A DNA stretch of 64,000 nucleotides from LMUY01 sp964245075 (GCA_964245075.1 CAXTLC010000004.1:1-64000), one strand, 5' to 3'; numbered from the stretch's first letter, positions 42,476-52,485 are shown. Numbers and translations: made by a program. Notes: generated from the letters alone by a model not told the origin.

Positions 42476-43359
42476 GCGACGCGCCGCGGCAGAACTTCCT
42501 GCGCCGCCTGCGCCTGCGCCTGCGCGGCCGGGGCAACGAGCATGGCCTGCGCGCCAGCATCGCCGAACTGGTGCAGGAAGCCGCGGACGCCCCCCAGGAA
42601 CCGGGCGTGCTGCCGGAGCTGGACCGGCAGGAACGCGCCCTGATCGCCAACGTGCTGCGCCTGCGCGGCACCACGGCGGACGACGTGATGATCCCCCGCG
42701 CCGACATCGTGGCCATGCCGGTGGATGTGAGCCTGAATCAGGCGCTGGAGCACATCCGCCGCGAAGGGCATTCCCGCATGCCCGTGTTCCGCGAGCAGCT
42801 CGACGACATCGTGGGCATGGTCCACATCAAGGATGTCCTGGGCTACGTCGGCCGGCCCGAGGCGTTCCAACTGGAGGCGATCGTCCGCGCACCGCTGATG
42901 GTCGCGCCGCAGATGCCGGTGCTGGACCTGCTGTTGCAGATGCGCCAGGCCCGCTTGCACCTGGCGCTGGTTGTGGACGAGTACGGCGGCATCGACGGGC
43001 TGGTGACGATCGAGGATCTGGTCGAGACCATCACCGGCGACATCGCCGACGAGCACGACGAGGAGGACGCGCCCCTCGTCACCGAGCGTCCGGACGGCAC
43101 GCTGGACCTGGATGCCCGGCTGCCGGTGGAAGCGTTCGAGCAGCGGGTCGGCCCGGTGCTGACCGAGGACGAGCGCGCCGCCGACGTCGACACGGTCGGC
43201 GGGCTGATCTTCACCCTGGCCGGCCGCGTCCCGTCCCGGGGCGAGGTGGTGACCCATGCTTCCGGCATGGAATTTCGCGTGCTGGACGCGGACCCGCGGC
43301 GCATCCGCCGCCTTCGCGCCCGGCTTCCCGCCTCGGCGCTGACCAAGGCAGCCGAGTAG
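42472..43359 (+). CDS. corC: CorC/HlyC-type CBS-domain protein
   Basis: A 295-residue cytoplasmic CorC-like protein. It has two CBS domains (TTADDVMIPRADIVAMPVDV and VAPQMPVLDLLLQM, ending DEYGGIDGLVTIEDLVETI) and a C-terminal CorC_HlyC transporter-associated domain (DAVGG-like DTVGGLIFTLAGRVPSRGE). No DUF21 membrane domain is present. It is linked to Mg/Co efflux. The GTG at 42472 overlaps the ybeY stop. The lnt gene that often follows corC is absent; a transporter gene follows after 258 bp with no gene. Confidence 0.94.
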   Translation: MSDAPRQNFLRRLRLRLRGRGNEHGLRASIAELVQEAADAPQEPGVLPELDRQERALIANVLRLRGTTADDVMIPRADIVAMPVDVSLNQALEHIRREGHSRMPVFREQLDDIVGMVHIKDVLGYVGRPEAFQLEAIVRAPLMVAPQMPVLDLLLQMRQARLHLALVVDEYGGIDGLVTIEDLVETITGDIADEHDEEDAPLVTERPDGTLDLDARLPVEAFEQRVGPVLTEDERAADVDTVGGLIFTLAGRVPSRGEVVTHASGMEFRVLDADPRRIRRLRARLPASALTKAAE

Positions 43360-43617
43360 CCGGACACCCTGCGGGCGCCGATCACGCGCCCGGCATTGCC
43401 GAAAACATAGGCTACAAGGCAGACGCCGCACGTTTTGCAGGCAATCGTGGCCTGATGCGTGAATTTTGCCCATAGATCGATATTTCGTGAGCCAATTGTG
43501 TGTGGCACATCCGTGACGCGGCGCAGCAATGACCAAATTCCAGGCATGATGCGCGCAGTTCTGCTGGCCCCAGGGCCGGACTGTCGGAGGCTCCGTCATC
43601 TATCGGGATCACAATCC

Positions 43618-44967
43618 ATGAGCGAAAAAGCCACTCGTATCGACTTGTTCAGTTTGCGCACGCCGCAGATGCGCGCCTTCCACCTGACCTGGATCGCATT
43701 CTTCGTCTGCTTCTTCGCCTGGTTCGCCACGGCGCCGCTGATGCCGATCATCAAGGGCGACCTGAACCTCACCAACGACCAGGTCTATTCGATCGGCATC
43801 GCCGGCGTGTTCGCCACCGTTCTCGCGCGCTTCGCCATCGGCCCGCTTTGCGACAGGTTCGGGCCGCGGCTGACCTACACCCTGCTGCTCACGTTCGGCG
43901 CAATCCCGGTGATCGGCGTCGCCTTCGCCTGGGACTACACCTCGTTCCTGGTGTTCCGCCTGCTGATCGGCATCATCGGCGCCAGTTTCGTCATCACCCA
44001 GTTCCACACCTCGGTGATGTTCGCGCCGAACGTCGTCGGCACCGCGAACGCGACGGTGGGCGGCTGGGGCAACGCGGGCGGCGGCGTCACCCAGAGCGTG
44101 ATGCCGATGATCCTGGCAGGCGTCGGCGCCTGGGGGCTCAGCACCGGCATGGCCTGGCGCTACTCGCAGATCGTGCCGGCCGTGCTCATGCTCGTCACCG
44201 CCGTGCTGTACTGGAAATACACCCAGGACACGCCCGAGGGCAATTTCTCCGACATGCGCCGGATGGGCTTGTCAACCGCCGTGGGCAAGAAGGGCGGCTG
44301 GGACGTCATGAAGTCCGCCGGGCGGAACTACCGCGTCTGGCTGCTGGCCGCGTGCTACGGCGCGTCCTTCGGGGTCGAGCTGTTCGTGCATTCGATCGCG
44401 GTGACCTACTACTTCAACCGCTACGCCTTGACGGTCGAGAGCGCCGGCCTGGCGGTGGGCGCGTTCGGCCTGCTGGCGCTGTTCGCCCGCGCGGTCGGCG
44501 GCCTGCTGTCCGACTGGGTCGCCAGGACACGCGGCCTGGATGGCCGCACCTGGCTCCTGTTCGGCCTGATGATCGGCGAGGGCGTGTTCCTCATGGTGTT
44601 CTCGCAGGCAGGCACCGCGATGGCTGCGATATCGACGATGCTCATCTTCGGGCTGTTCACCCACATGGCGTGCGGTTCGCTCTACGCGCTGGTGCCGTTC
44701 ATCGACCGCAAGGTGCTGGGCGGCGTGTGCGGCATCATCGGCGCCGGCGGCAACATCGGCGGCGTGGCGGCCGGGCTGCTGCTGCGCGGCACCGGCAACC
44801 CGCAGCTCTGCTTCCTGGTGCTCGGCATCTGCGCGATCCTGTGCGCGTGCGGCGCCGCGTCCATCCGCTTCTCCATCAAGCACAAGCAGGAGGAGCAGGC
44901 GCTCTACGACGAGGCGGTTGCCCGCCGCATGGCGACGTCCGGCACGGCAGGCCTGGCGATGTCCTGA
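43618..44967 (+). CDS. NarK-type nitrate/nitrite MFS transporter
   Basis: A 449-residue twelve-segment transporter of the nitrate-nitrite porter family. It has FATAPLMPIIKGDLNLTNDQ, the first signature GGWGNAGGGVTQ, and the second one, GIIGAGGNIGGVAAG. Nitrate uptake or nitrite exchange is likely; no nitrate reductase gene is nearby. ATG 43618 has only a weak ribosome site. The 43360-43617 leader is AT-richer, with TTGTGTGTGGCACA that could be a CRP/FNR-type site, though poorly matched. A strong terminator follows the gene. Confidence 0.88.
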   Translation: MSEKATRIDLFSLRTPQMRAFHLTWIAFFVCFFAWFATAPLMPIIKGDLNLTNDQVYSIGIAGVFATVLARFAIGPLCDRFGPRLTYTLLLTFGAIPVIGVAFAWDYTSFLVFRLLIGIIGASFVITQFHTSVMFAPNVVGTANATVGGWGNAGGGVTQSVMPMILAGVGAWGLSTGMAWRYSQIVPAVLMLVTAVLYWKYTQDTPEGNFSDMRRMGLSTAVGKKGGWDVMKSAGRNYRVWLLAACYGASFGVELFVHSIAVTYYFNRYALTVESAGLAVGAFGLLALFARAVGGLLSDWVARTRGLDGRTWLLFGLMIGEGVFLMVFSQAGTAMAAISTMLIFGLFTHMACGSLYALVPFIDRKVLGGVCGIIGAGGNIGGVAAGLLLRGTGNPQLCFLVLGICAILCACGAASIRFSIKHKQEEQALYDEAVARRMATSGTAGLAMS

Positions 44968-44969
44968 GC

Positions 44970-45009
44970 GGAAGGGGTCCACGGGCGGGCAGGCCCGCGG
45001 ACCCCTTCC
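44970..45009. terminator. Bidirectional terminator between narK-like and trxA
   Basis: GGAAGGGGTCC and GGACCCCTTCC arms with inner ACGGGC/GCCCGC pairing form a long stable hairpin. It lies exactly between two convergent genes (stop at 44967; trxA ends 45017). No long U-run is seen on either strand. Confidence 0.8.
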
Positions 45010-45016
45010 CGAACGG

Positions 45017-45343
45017 CTACAGCGCTCCCTGCACCCAGGCCTTCAACTGGCCCTTCGGCAACGCGCCGACCTTCGTGTCGGACAGCTTGCCGTCCTTGAA
45101 CAGCATCAGCGTCGGGATGCCGCGGACCGCGTAGGTGGACGGCGTCATCGGGTTCTCGTCGACGTTCATCTTGGCGACCGTCAGCTTGCCCTTCATCTCG
45201 GCGGCGATCTCCTCCAGCGCGGGGCCGATCGCCTTGCACGGGCCGCACCATTCCGCCCAGAAATCGACCAGGACCGCGCCCTTGGATTGCAGCACGTCGG
45301 CGTTGAAGGTCGCATCGCTGACGGCGACGGTGTGTTCGCTCAT
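45017..45343 (-). CDS. trxA: Thioredoxin
   Basis: A 108-residue thioredoxin-1 with active site WCGPC (Cys33/Cys36), DFWAEW before it, and the cis-Pro GIPTLMLFKDG. General cytosolic disulfide reductant. GGAG lies before ATG 45343. It follows addA by 51 bp on the same strand, the conserved alphaproteobacterial addB-addA-trxA order. Confidence 0.97.
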   Translation of the reverse strand: MSEHTVAVSDATFNADVLQSKGAVLVDFWAEWCGPCKAIGPALEEIAAEMKGKLTVAKMNVDENPMTPSTYAVRGIPTLMLFKDGKLSDTKVGALPKGQLKAWVQGAL

Positions 45344-45394
45344 GACGAGTCTCCTGCACTGAGCCCCAGGAAATGGGCGTTGGCGACCGGCGGA

Positions 45395-48300
45395 TCAAGC
45401 TGGCCCAGGAAGCTGGCCCGGGGCGTGCCCGTCCAGCAGGGCATCGGGCAACGGCATGACGGTGGCGGTCCGCGTCCAGACCAGGCTGCACCGCACCGGC
45501 AGCCCGGGGAAGATGCCCCGCAGCACGGCGCGATAGGCGGCCATCTGGCGCAGGTACAGCACGGGCGTGGCCGCCGCACCGTCCGGCGCGTCCCGGTTCG
45601 TCTTGTAGTCGGCCACCAGCACCGCATCCGGCAGCACCGCCAGCCGGTCCACGATGCCGGACACCACCGCGCCGTCCACCTCCCCAGTCAACGGCTGCTC
45701 CGCCCGGCCGTGCGGGCCGAACAGGGGGGCAAGGGCCGGATGCTCCATGATGGCCAGAACCTCGTCCGCCAGCCCGGCGGAAGCGCCGGCGGCACGCAGG
45801 TGACTGCCGATCGCATCCCGCCGCTCGGCGGCCGGCAAGGACGGCGCGTGCTGCAACAGTTGGTGAACGAGGGTGCCGCGTTCGAGCGCGGCGGCGCCGC
45901 CCAACGGCGAGGCAGCATGCGGCACCGGCCCCAGCCCGGCGTCATCCGGGCGGCTCGGCGCCAGCGGCGTCGCGCGGCGCGGCTCCAGCGGGGCGGCGAA
46001 GGGGCGCCAATCCGGAGCAGTGCCGGCCCAACGGGGCAGGGCAGGATGATCGACGGCGTCCTGGCGGGGCGGAGCCATGGGTGGGGCACCCTGCTCCGTC
46101 TCGTGCACCAGCACGTCGCCGTCCCAGGCCTCGCCGACATCGGCCAGCCGGTGCGGCCCGGCGCCGAGCCGTTCCATGCCGCGGCGGACGGCGGCGAACC
46201 AGCTTTCCTCGGGTGCGGCGTGCCGGGTCTGCCAGCCGCACACGACCAGCCGGTCCTCCGCCCGGGTGAGCGCCACGTAGAGCAGGCGGTTGTACTCCTC
46301 CAGCCGCGCCTTGCGGGCCCCTTCGCGCACCCGGTCCACGGCGGCGCAGCGCAGCTCGGCGCGCGGCGACCACAGCGGCACGCCTTCCTCCGTCCACGCC
46401 ACCCCGCCCGCATCCGGCGGCAGGGACGTCGTGTCCGGCAGGATCACCAGCGGCGCTTGCAGCCCCTTGGCGCCGTGCACCGTCATCACGCGCACGGTGC
46501 GCCCGCCTTCCTCCGCCTGCCGCTTCACCTCCGCCCCCGATTGGCGCAGCCAGTGCACGAAGCCTTGCAGGGACGGCGGGTGCGCGGCGGCGTGCGCCAT
46601 GGCGGCGCCCATCAGCTCGTCGATCGGTTCGGCCGCTTCCGGGCCCAGCCGGCGCAGCAGCCGCGCGCGGGCGCCGAGCGGACCCAGCGCCTCCACCAGC
46701 AGCGCGTGCGGCGTCACGTAATCCACCCGGGCCAGCAGCGCCTCGATCAGCGCCGCCGCGCGGTCCCATTCCGGCCGCTCCGCCCGGCGGCGGCGGAGGG
46801 TCGACCACAGCGAGCCCTCGCGCCCGATCGCCAGCGCCATCAGGTCGTCGTCCGTCAGCTCGCCGAGCGGGCTGGTCAGCACGCAGGCGACGGACAGGTC
46901 GTCCCCCGGCAGCAGCAGGGTGTCGCACAGCGCCAGCAGATCCTGCACGGCGGGCTGGTCGGTGAGGTAGAGCCGGTCCAGCCCGGCCACCGGCACGTTC
47001 AGGCCCTTCAGCCGCCGCACCAGCGCGCGGGCGAAATCGTCGCGGCGCCGGACCAGCACCAGAACGTCGCCCGCCTGCACCCGGCGTCCGCGGGCAGGCA
47101 GCTCCACCCTGCCGATCTGGGCGGCGATCCAGTGCGCCAGCGCGTCCGCCAAGCGCTGCGGCGCGGTGAGGAGGCCCAGGTTGCGCTCCGCCACCGCCCA
47201 CGGTTCCGGCGGCTCGTACGGCGGCAGCGGCACCAGCGGCCACAGCTCGACCCGGCCGGCCTGCCCGGCGCGGTTGGCATCGTGGCGCAGCGCCTCGCCC
47301 GGCGCCGCCACGCCGGATGCGGCGACGGGATCGTCGAACACCGCGTCGACCAGGGACAGCACGGCCGCCGTGGAGCGGAACGACACGTCCAGCGCCGTGT
47401 CCCGGAACACGCCGCCGGAGCCGCGGACCCGCTCGCCCATCCGCCCCCGCCATTCGTCGAACCCGGCCGGGTCGGCGCCCTGGAACGAGTAGATGGACTG
47501 CTTGCGGTCACCCACGGCGAAGACGGTGCGCGCGCCCTCGTGCCCCGCCTCGCCCGCGAAGAACTCGGCGGTGAGCGCGCCGGCGATCTGCCATTGGACG
47601 GGCGCGGTGTCCTGCACCTCGTCCAGCAGCAGGTGGTCCAGCCCGCCATCCAGCTTGAACAGCACCCACGCGGCGCCCGGGTCCAGCAGCAGCGCGGAGG
47701 TGCGCGCGATCAGGTCGTCATAGTCCATCAGGCCGGCAAGCTGCTTGCGGCGCTCGAACCCGGCCAGCACGGGGGCGGCCAGGGTCAGCAGCGCGTCCGT
47801 GGCGGCGGCGACCTTCAGCGCGCGGCGGTCATCCTCGACGGCGGCGGCGCGTTCCGCCTCGGCCACGCAGGCGGCGGCGAGCGCCGGGTCGGACTTGGCC
47901 CATTTGCTTCTGCAGAAGCCGCCCGGCTTGCGGGGGGAGCCGTCCTTGGTCAGCAGCAGCTTCAGCCACTCGTCCCAGTGCTCCGCGCGCAGGGCGGGGG
48001 GCAGGTTCAGCCAGCCGAACATGCTGTCCGCCAGTTCCCGCTCCGTGGCGGAGCCGTTCTTCTTGAGTTGCGCGACCGCGTGGCGCAGGGCGTCGTCCGG
48101 CCACTCGACTCCGGCGCGCAGGAGCGCCGCATCGTCCCCGGACACGCCGGCGGCGCGTTGCAGCCGGGCGAGCCGGGCCGGTGGGGGGAGCGCCAGCAGC
48201 GGCAGCAGCCGGGCCGCGTCCCGGCGCAGGTCGGCGACCAACTTGCCGAAATCGCCCTCCCGCAGGAGCCCGGCGACCGCGGCGAGCGCCCCCGGGTCCG

Positions 48301-48811
48301 CGTCCGCCATCGCGTCCTCCCGCGCGGCTTGCAGGTGGGCCTGGCCGTCCGCGTCCTCCAGCAGGCGGAAATGCGGGGGGAGGGCGGCTTCCAGCGGGAA
48401 GCGGCGGAGCATGGATTGGCAGAACGCGTGGATGGTGCTGATCCGCATGCCGCCGGGCAGGTCCAGCACGTCGGCGAACAGGGCGCGGGCACGGGCCAGC
48501 GTGTCGGCATCCGGCGTGACGTGAAGCTGCTTCAGCCGTTCGGTGAGTTCGCGGCCATCCAGGGTGACCCACTCGCCCAGCACGCGTTGCAGCCGCAGCG
48601 CCATCTCCGCCGCCGCCGCCTTGGTGAAGGTGAGGCAGAGGATGCGGGCCGGGTCCGCGCCCTTCAGCATGAGGCGGAGCAGGCGGTCGATCAGCAGCTT
48701 GGTCTTGCCCGACCCGGCGGACGCCGCGACGAAGGCCGACACGGCGGGGTCGGACGCTTCCAGCTGGCGCGCGTTGGCGCGGCCGGAGGCGGTGGAAGCG
48801 ACGGCGTTCAT
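45395..48811 (-). CDS. addA: Double-strand-break repair helicase-nuclease AddA
   Basis: An 1138-residue UvrD-type helicase with a C-terminal RecB-like nuclease, subunit of AddAB for end resection. Walker A is AASAGSGKT near 30-37. Helicase motifs are DHLLLDEVQDTAPVQW and AVGDRKQSIYSFQGADP, with VMTVHGAKGLQAPLVILPDT. The nuclease core is VSGIVDRLAVLPD then VADYKTNRD. ATG 48811 has AGGAGAAG upstream, 15 bp after the addB stop. Confidence 0.96.
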   Translation of the reverse strand: MNAVASTASGRANARQLEASDPAVSAFVAASAGSGKTKLLIDRLLRLMLKGADPARILCLTFTKAAAAEMALRLQRVLGEWVTLDGRELTERLKQLHVTPDADTLARARALFADVLDLPGGMRISTIHAFCQSMLRRFPLEAALPPHFRLLEDADGQAHLQAAREDAMADADPGALAAVAGLLREGDFGKLVADLRRDAARLLPLLALPPPARLARLQRAAGVSGDDAALLRAGVEWPDDALRHAVAQLKKNGSATERELADSMFGWLNLPPALRAEHWDEWLKLLLTKDGSPRKPGGFCRSKWAKSDPALAAACVAEAERAAAVEDDRRALKVAAATDALLTLAAPVLAGFERRKQLAGLMDYDDLIARTSALLLDPGAAWVLFKLDGGLDHLLLDEVQDTAPVQWQIAGALTAEFFAGEAGHEGARTVFAVGDRKQSIYSFQGADPAGFDEWRGRMGERVRGSGGVFRDTALDVSFRSTAAVLSLVDAVFDDPVAASGVAAPGEALRHDANRAGQAGRVELWPLVPLPPYEPPEPWAVAERNLGLLTAPQRLADALAHWIAAQIGRVELPARGRRVQAGDVLVLVRRRDDFARALVRRLKGLNVPVAGLDRLYLTDQPAVQDLLALCDTLLLPGDDLSVACVLTSPLGELTDDDLMALAIGREGSLWSTLRRRRAERPEWDRAAALIEALLARVDYVTPHALLVEALGPLGARARLLRRLGPEAAEPIDELMGAAMAHAAAHPPSLQGFVHWLRQSGAEVKRQAEEGGRTVRVMTVHGAKGLQAPLVILPDTTSLPPDAGGVAWTEEGVPLWSPRAELRCAAVDRVREGARKARLEEYNRLLYVALTRAEDRLVVCGWQTRHAAPEESWFAAVRRGMERLGAGPHRLADVGEAWDGDVLVHETEQGAPPMAPPRQDAVDHPALPRWAGTAPDWRPFAAPLEPRRATPLAPSRPDDAGLGPVPHAASPLGGAAALERGTLVHQLLQHAPSLPAAERRDAIGSHLRAAGASAGLADEVLAIMEHPALAPLFGPHGRAEQPLTGEVDGAVVSGIVDRLAVLPDAVLVADYKTNRDAPDGAAATPVLYLRQMAAYRAVLRGIFPGLPVRCSLVWTRTATVMPLPDALLDGHAPGQLPGPA

Positions 48812-48826
48812 CTTCTCCTTATCCCT

Positions 48827-51757
48827 TCACTCGTCGTCCAGCGCCGCCCATTCCGCGACCCGGGCCAACTGCGTGTAGTCCGAGAACCGCGGCGCCTGGC
48901 CGGGATGCGGCTGAGACAGGTAAGGGTGCGCGGGGTCGTCAAACTTGGCGACCAGCGCCGAAAGCTTGGCCCGGGCAGTTTCCACCACGGCATCGATGGC
49001 GTCGGCGTCCTGCTTGAACAGGTTGGTGACCTCCCCGGCCACGAAGCCGCCGGTCAGGTGCCAGTAGGTCAGCTCGCAGGCGCGGCCCACCACCTCCGGC
49101 CCGAACGCGCCGTCGGCGGCCATCGCGGCTTCCAGCAGCAGTTGCGGCGCCAGCCCGGATTGCACGTCCTTGGCCGAGGGCGGGGTTCCGGTCTTGTAGT
49201 CCAGGATGGCGATGCCGCCGTCGAACCGCCGCTCGATCCGGTCGGCGCGGCCGGTCAGGGTGAAAGGCAGGGGCGCCGGAACGGGCCAGGTGCCGGCCTG
49301 CTCGGACACGATGTGCGCCAGCCCGGCGCCGAGCCGGCGGTCACGCTCCACGCCCGCCACCCAGGCCGCGATGCGGCGCAGCCGGGGACGCCACCAGGCC
49401 GCCAGCGCGGGGCGGAGCGCCTGCGCAGCCAGCGCGGCGTCCGTGGCGGCGACCAGCCGCGCTTCCGCGTCCGGCGGGAAGGCGGTGCCCGCTTCCCGCA
49501 GGAAGGCATGCACCGCCGCGTGCACGACCGAGCCGTAATCCGCCGCGTCCGCCGGCTCCTCCAGGGGCGCCAGCGCTTGGAGGCCGAGCACGTGGCGGGC
49601 GTAGATGGCGTACGGGTCGCGCAGCCAGGTTTCCACCTCCGTCACCCGCAGCTTGCGCGGGCGATGGGCCAGCGCCGGACGGGGCGCGGGCGGCGGGCGG
49701 CGCGGGGGCGCCGCCTTCGGCTGGTCCAGCGCGCGGGCCCAGTGCGCGGCCGGATGCTCCGGCAGGGACTGCCCGGCGCCCGCCAGCATCGCCTGCAACC
49801 GTTGCAGCCAGCGGGCGGGCACGGCGGGCGCACCGTCACGGCGCAGCGGGCAGGAGAACACCACCTCCGGCGCGGCGCAGGCGGCCATGGTCCAATCGTG
49901 CGCGGCCTGGCCCGCCGCTTCTTCCGGCGAAGGCAGGCCGGCGGCGGCGCGCATCGGCCGGCTCATCCACGGCCCGGGGTCGGACGCGGCGGGCCAGGTG
50001 CCTTCCGCCAGGCCGCCCAGCACCATCAGGTCGGCGCGTTGCAGCCGGGCTTCCAGCAGGCCCCAGATGAAGATGCGCGGATGTTCCACCCCGCCACGCC
50101 CGCGCAGGGCGCGGCGGCTGCGGACAACGGCGCCGGCCATGGCCGCGTCGAGCAGGCCGGGCAGCGTCGCAGGCCTTTGCGGCGGCAGGACGGCCAAGGC
50201 CGGCAGCAGCTCGCCCAGCAGCGCCGCGAGCGCCTGGCCGTCCTCCCCGCCCCACAAGCGCTTCCGCCCGGCCTCCTCCGGGGTGGCGGCAAGCCCCTCG
50301 GCCGCTTCCACCAGCGCACGGAGCGCTTCCGCCGGGGCGGCGGCTTCGGCGGCGGCCACCGCGAGCACCGGCGCCAGGCACGCTTCCAGCCGGTCCAGCA
50401 GCGCCGCGCCGGCCTCCGACCGGGTGACGCCGCGCAGCCCCGCCAGCCCGGGCGGCGGCGCGGGGCCGCGCAGGGCTGCCCGCTCCAGGGAGCGGGCAGC
50501 CTGGCGGCACGCCGCAGGTTCGAGGCCGGCGGCGGCCAGCGGGTGCTTCAGCAGCGCCAGCAACGGAACGGGGCGCAGCGCTTCGGCCACGCAGCCGGCC
50601 AACAAGCGCAGGAACACGGCGGGCGGGGTAAGGGCGAGCGGCTCGCCGGCGCTGTCGTCGGCCACCACGCCGAAGCGGCCCAGCTCCACCGCCACGCGGC
50701 CGGCCAGGTCGCGGTCGGGGGTGACCAGGGCGGCGCGGCGGCCGGGCTGCTCCAACGCGCCGCGCAGCAGCAGGGCGATCGCCACCGCTTCCTCCTGCTG
50801 GTCGGCCGGCAGGAGGCGCCACATGCCTTCGGGCGCCGCCGCCGGTACGTCCCGCCACCGTTCCAGCGCGGGGGCAGGCAGCAGCGCCGCGTGGAGGAGG
50901 GTGGTTCGGCTGGCCGCCGCCGCCTCGGGCGCGGCCATCGTCCGGGCGTCCCCGCGGGTGGCCCCGAGCCGGATCAGCAAGCGGCGCAGGCCGCATTGCG
51001 GGTGGCTGTCCGGCAGCGCGTCCCACGCCGCGTCCGGCAAGCCGAGATCCAGGCCCGGCAGCACCACCCGCCCGTCCGGCAGCCCGGCCACCACCCGCAG
51101 CAGCCGCGCCACCGCCGGGATGCCGCCGGTGGACCCGGCGGCGAGCACCGGCATGTCCGGCGCCTGCCGCGCCCAGGCCGCCCCCTGCGCGTCCAGCAGC
51201 GCCACCTGGCGGGCGGCCGGGTTCATCAGCCCGTTGTCCCGCAGCCATTGCGGCCACGCCGCCGTGACGATGCGGAGGAAATCGAGCGTGATGCCCCAAT
51301 GCGCGGCGAAGTCCTCGGCCGCCAGGGTGGGCAGCACCGCCGGCAGGTCCACCTCCGCCCGCTCCGCCTCGTCCATCAGCGCCGCCAGCTCGGCCGCGAG
51401 CGGCCACGCCCCGTCCGCCGTCGCGGGCGCGCCGAACCGGCCGTCCAGCGCCATCACCAGCCGGGTGAGCTGCGCCAGCCGCACCGGCGCGGACACCGCG
51501 GGCGGCAGGGCGAGCGCCCCGGCCAGGGCCAGCGGCGCTTCATCGGGCGCGCCGATGGCGGCGATGCGCGGCAGCAGGGTCGGCCGGCCGCCGGAAGCCT
51601 GGAGGAACGCCTCGGCCAACGCGCGGGCGGCGCGGCGGGTGGGCAGCAGGATCAGCCCGTTCGCCACCGCCAGCGGGTCGCCCCCGGCCCGGTGCAGCCA
51701 GTCGGCGGCAAGCGCGTCCAGGAACGCGCCGTGCGGGGGGATGGTGTGGAGGTTCAG
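48827..51757 (-). CDS. addB: Double-strand-break repair protein AddB, CTG start
   Basis: A 976-residue partner of AddA. It has LLPTRRAARALAEAFLQ, a degenerate helicase-like core, and a C-terminal nuclease (LTGRADRIERR, AILDYKTGTPPS, LAPQLLLEAA). Homologues begin near NLHTIPPH, and here that peptide is preceded by CTG at 51757, not ATG. GGGGGAG lies 5 nt upstream, and the CTG overlaps the murU stop (CTGA) exactly as other starts in this operon do. The only common-type upstream start in frame, GTG 51835, would lie well inside murU. A CTG start is therefore likely. Confidence 0.92.
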   Translation of the reverse strand: MNLHTIPPHGAFLDALAADWLHRAGGDPLAVANGLILLPTRRAARALAEAFLQASGGRPTLLPRIAAIGAPDEAPLALAGALALPPAVSAPVRLAQLTRLVMALDGRFGAPATADGAWPLAAELAALMDEAERAEVDLPAVLPTLAAEDFAAHWGITLDFLRIVTAAWPQWLRDNGLMNPAARQVALLDAQGAAWARQAPDMPVLAAGSTGGIPAVARLLRVVAGLPDGRVVLPGLDLGLPDAAWDALPDSHPQCGLRRLLIRLGATRGDARTMAAPEAAAASRTTLLHAALLPAPALERWRDVPAAAPEGMWRLLPADQQEEAVAIALLLRGALEQPGRRAALVTPDRDLAGRVAVELGRFGVVADDSAGEPLALTPPAVFLRLLAGCVAEALRPVPLLALLKHPLAAAGLEPAACRQAARSLERAALRGPAPPPGLAGLRGVTRSEAGAALLDRLEACLAPVLAVAAAEAAAPAEALRALVEAAEGLAATPEEAGRKRLWGGEDGQALAALLGELLPALAVLPPQRPATLPGLLDAAMAGAVVRSRRALRGRGGVEHPRIFIWGLLEARLQRADLMVLGGLAEGTWPAASDPGPWMSRPMRAAAGLPSPEEAAGQAAHDWTMAACAAPEVVFSCPLRRDGAPAVPARWLQRLQAMLAGAGQSLPEHPAAHWARALDQPKAAPPRRPPPAPRPALAHRPRKLRVTEVETWLRDPYAIYARHVLGLQALAPLEEPADAADYGSVVHAAVHAFLREAGTAFPPDAEARLVAATDAALAAQALRPALAAWWRPRLRRIAAWVAGVERDRRLGAGLAHIVSEQAGTWPVPAPLPFTLTGRADRIERRFDGGIAILDYKTGTPPSAKDVQSGLAPQLLLEAAMAADGAFGPEVVGRACELTYWHLTGGFVAGEVTNLFKQDADAIDAVVETARAKLSALVAKFDDPAHPYLSQPHPGQAPRFSDYTQLARVAEWAALDDE

Positions 51758-52485
51758 CGGCTCCCCCCGGTGGCGTTGTCGTGCAGCGCCACCTCGGCGT
51801 CCGAAAGGTCCTGCGGCCGGGACAGGTGGAACCACAGCCCGTCATGCACCACGGCGCGCAACCGGCCGGCGCCCATCGCCCGGTCCCACGGCAGGTTGGT
51901 GGAGAAGGGCGGCGCCGGCGGATCGGCGAACAGCGCCGGAGTGGCCAGCTGCACCCCGGCGAACAGGTACGGCGCCACTTCCCGTTCCCTGCGCCGGCGC
52001 GGCTTGCCCCAGGGGTCGAGCGAGAAATCGCTCCGCCCGGCGTCGCCCTGCACCTGGAACGTCCGGTGCAGCAGCAGCACGCCGTCCAGCGCCGCCCCGT
52101 CGAAGGCGGCTTCCACGCGGGCCAGGGCGGGGGAAGGGCCGTCGAGCCAGAAGCTGTCGCCGTTGATGATGAAGAACGGCGCGTCTTGCAGCGCCCCCGC
52201 GCCGAGCGCGGCGGCGACGGCTCCACCCGTGTCCAGCAACGTTTCCTCCGGGCGCAGCACCACGCGCGGCCCGGCGGTGCGCCGGGCGAGGTGGCGGCGC
52301 ACCAGCTCTCCCTGCCAATGGGTGTTGACCACGGCGGTCGTGACCCCGGCCGCCAGCAGCCGGTCCAGCGCGTGGTCCAGCAGGGTGCGCCCACCCAGCG
52401 GCAGCAGCGGCTTGGCGGAGCGCTCCGTCAGCGGGCGCATGCGCGTGCCGTATCCCGCCGCCAGCACCATGGCCTGACCGATCAC
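51754..52485 (-). CDS. murU: Nucleotidyltransferase, MurU-like
   Basis: A 243-residue sugar-phosphate nucleotidyltransferase: AMVLAAGYGTRMRPLTERSA, KPLLPLGGRTLLDHALDRL, VVNTHWQGE, INGDSFW. In alphaproteobacteria this gene, with amgK, recycles peptidoglycan N-acetylmuramate as UDP-MurNAc. The GTG at 52485 overlaps the tsaE stop (GTGA); ATG 52470 is an alternative. The kinase amgK, usually between tsaE and murU, is missing here. Confidence 0.9.
   Translation of the reverse strand: MIGQAMVLAAGYGTRMRPLTERSAKPLLPLGGRTLLDHALDRLLAAGVTTAVVNTHWQGELVRRHLARRTAGPRVVLRPEETLLDTGGAVAAALGAGALQDAPFFIINGDSFWLDGPSPALARVEAAFDGAALDGVLLLHRTFQVQGDAGRSDFSLDPWGKPRRRREREVAPYLFAGVQLATPALFADPPAPPFSTNLPWDRAMGAGRLRAVVHDGLWFHLSRPQDLSDAEVALHDNATGGSR

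Noticed and set aside
43500..43520. FNR/CRP-type site upstream of the NarK-like gene
   Set aside because: The match to the consensus is poor and there is no other regulatory evidence.
44918..52477. A 2519-codon plus-strand open frame opposite addA, addB and murU
   Set aside because: It is a GC-rich antisense shadow: Arg/Gly/His/Gln-rich without domains, and the minus strand carries well-conserved genes.
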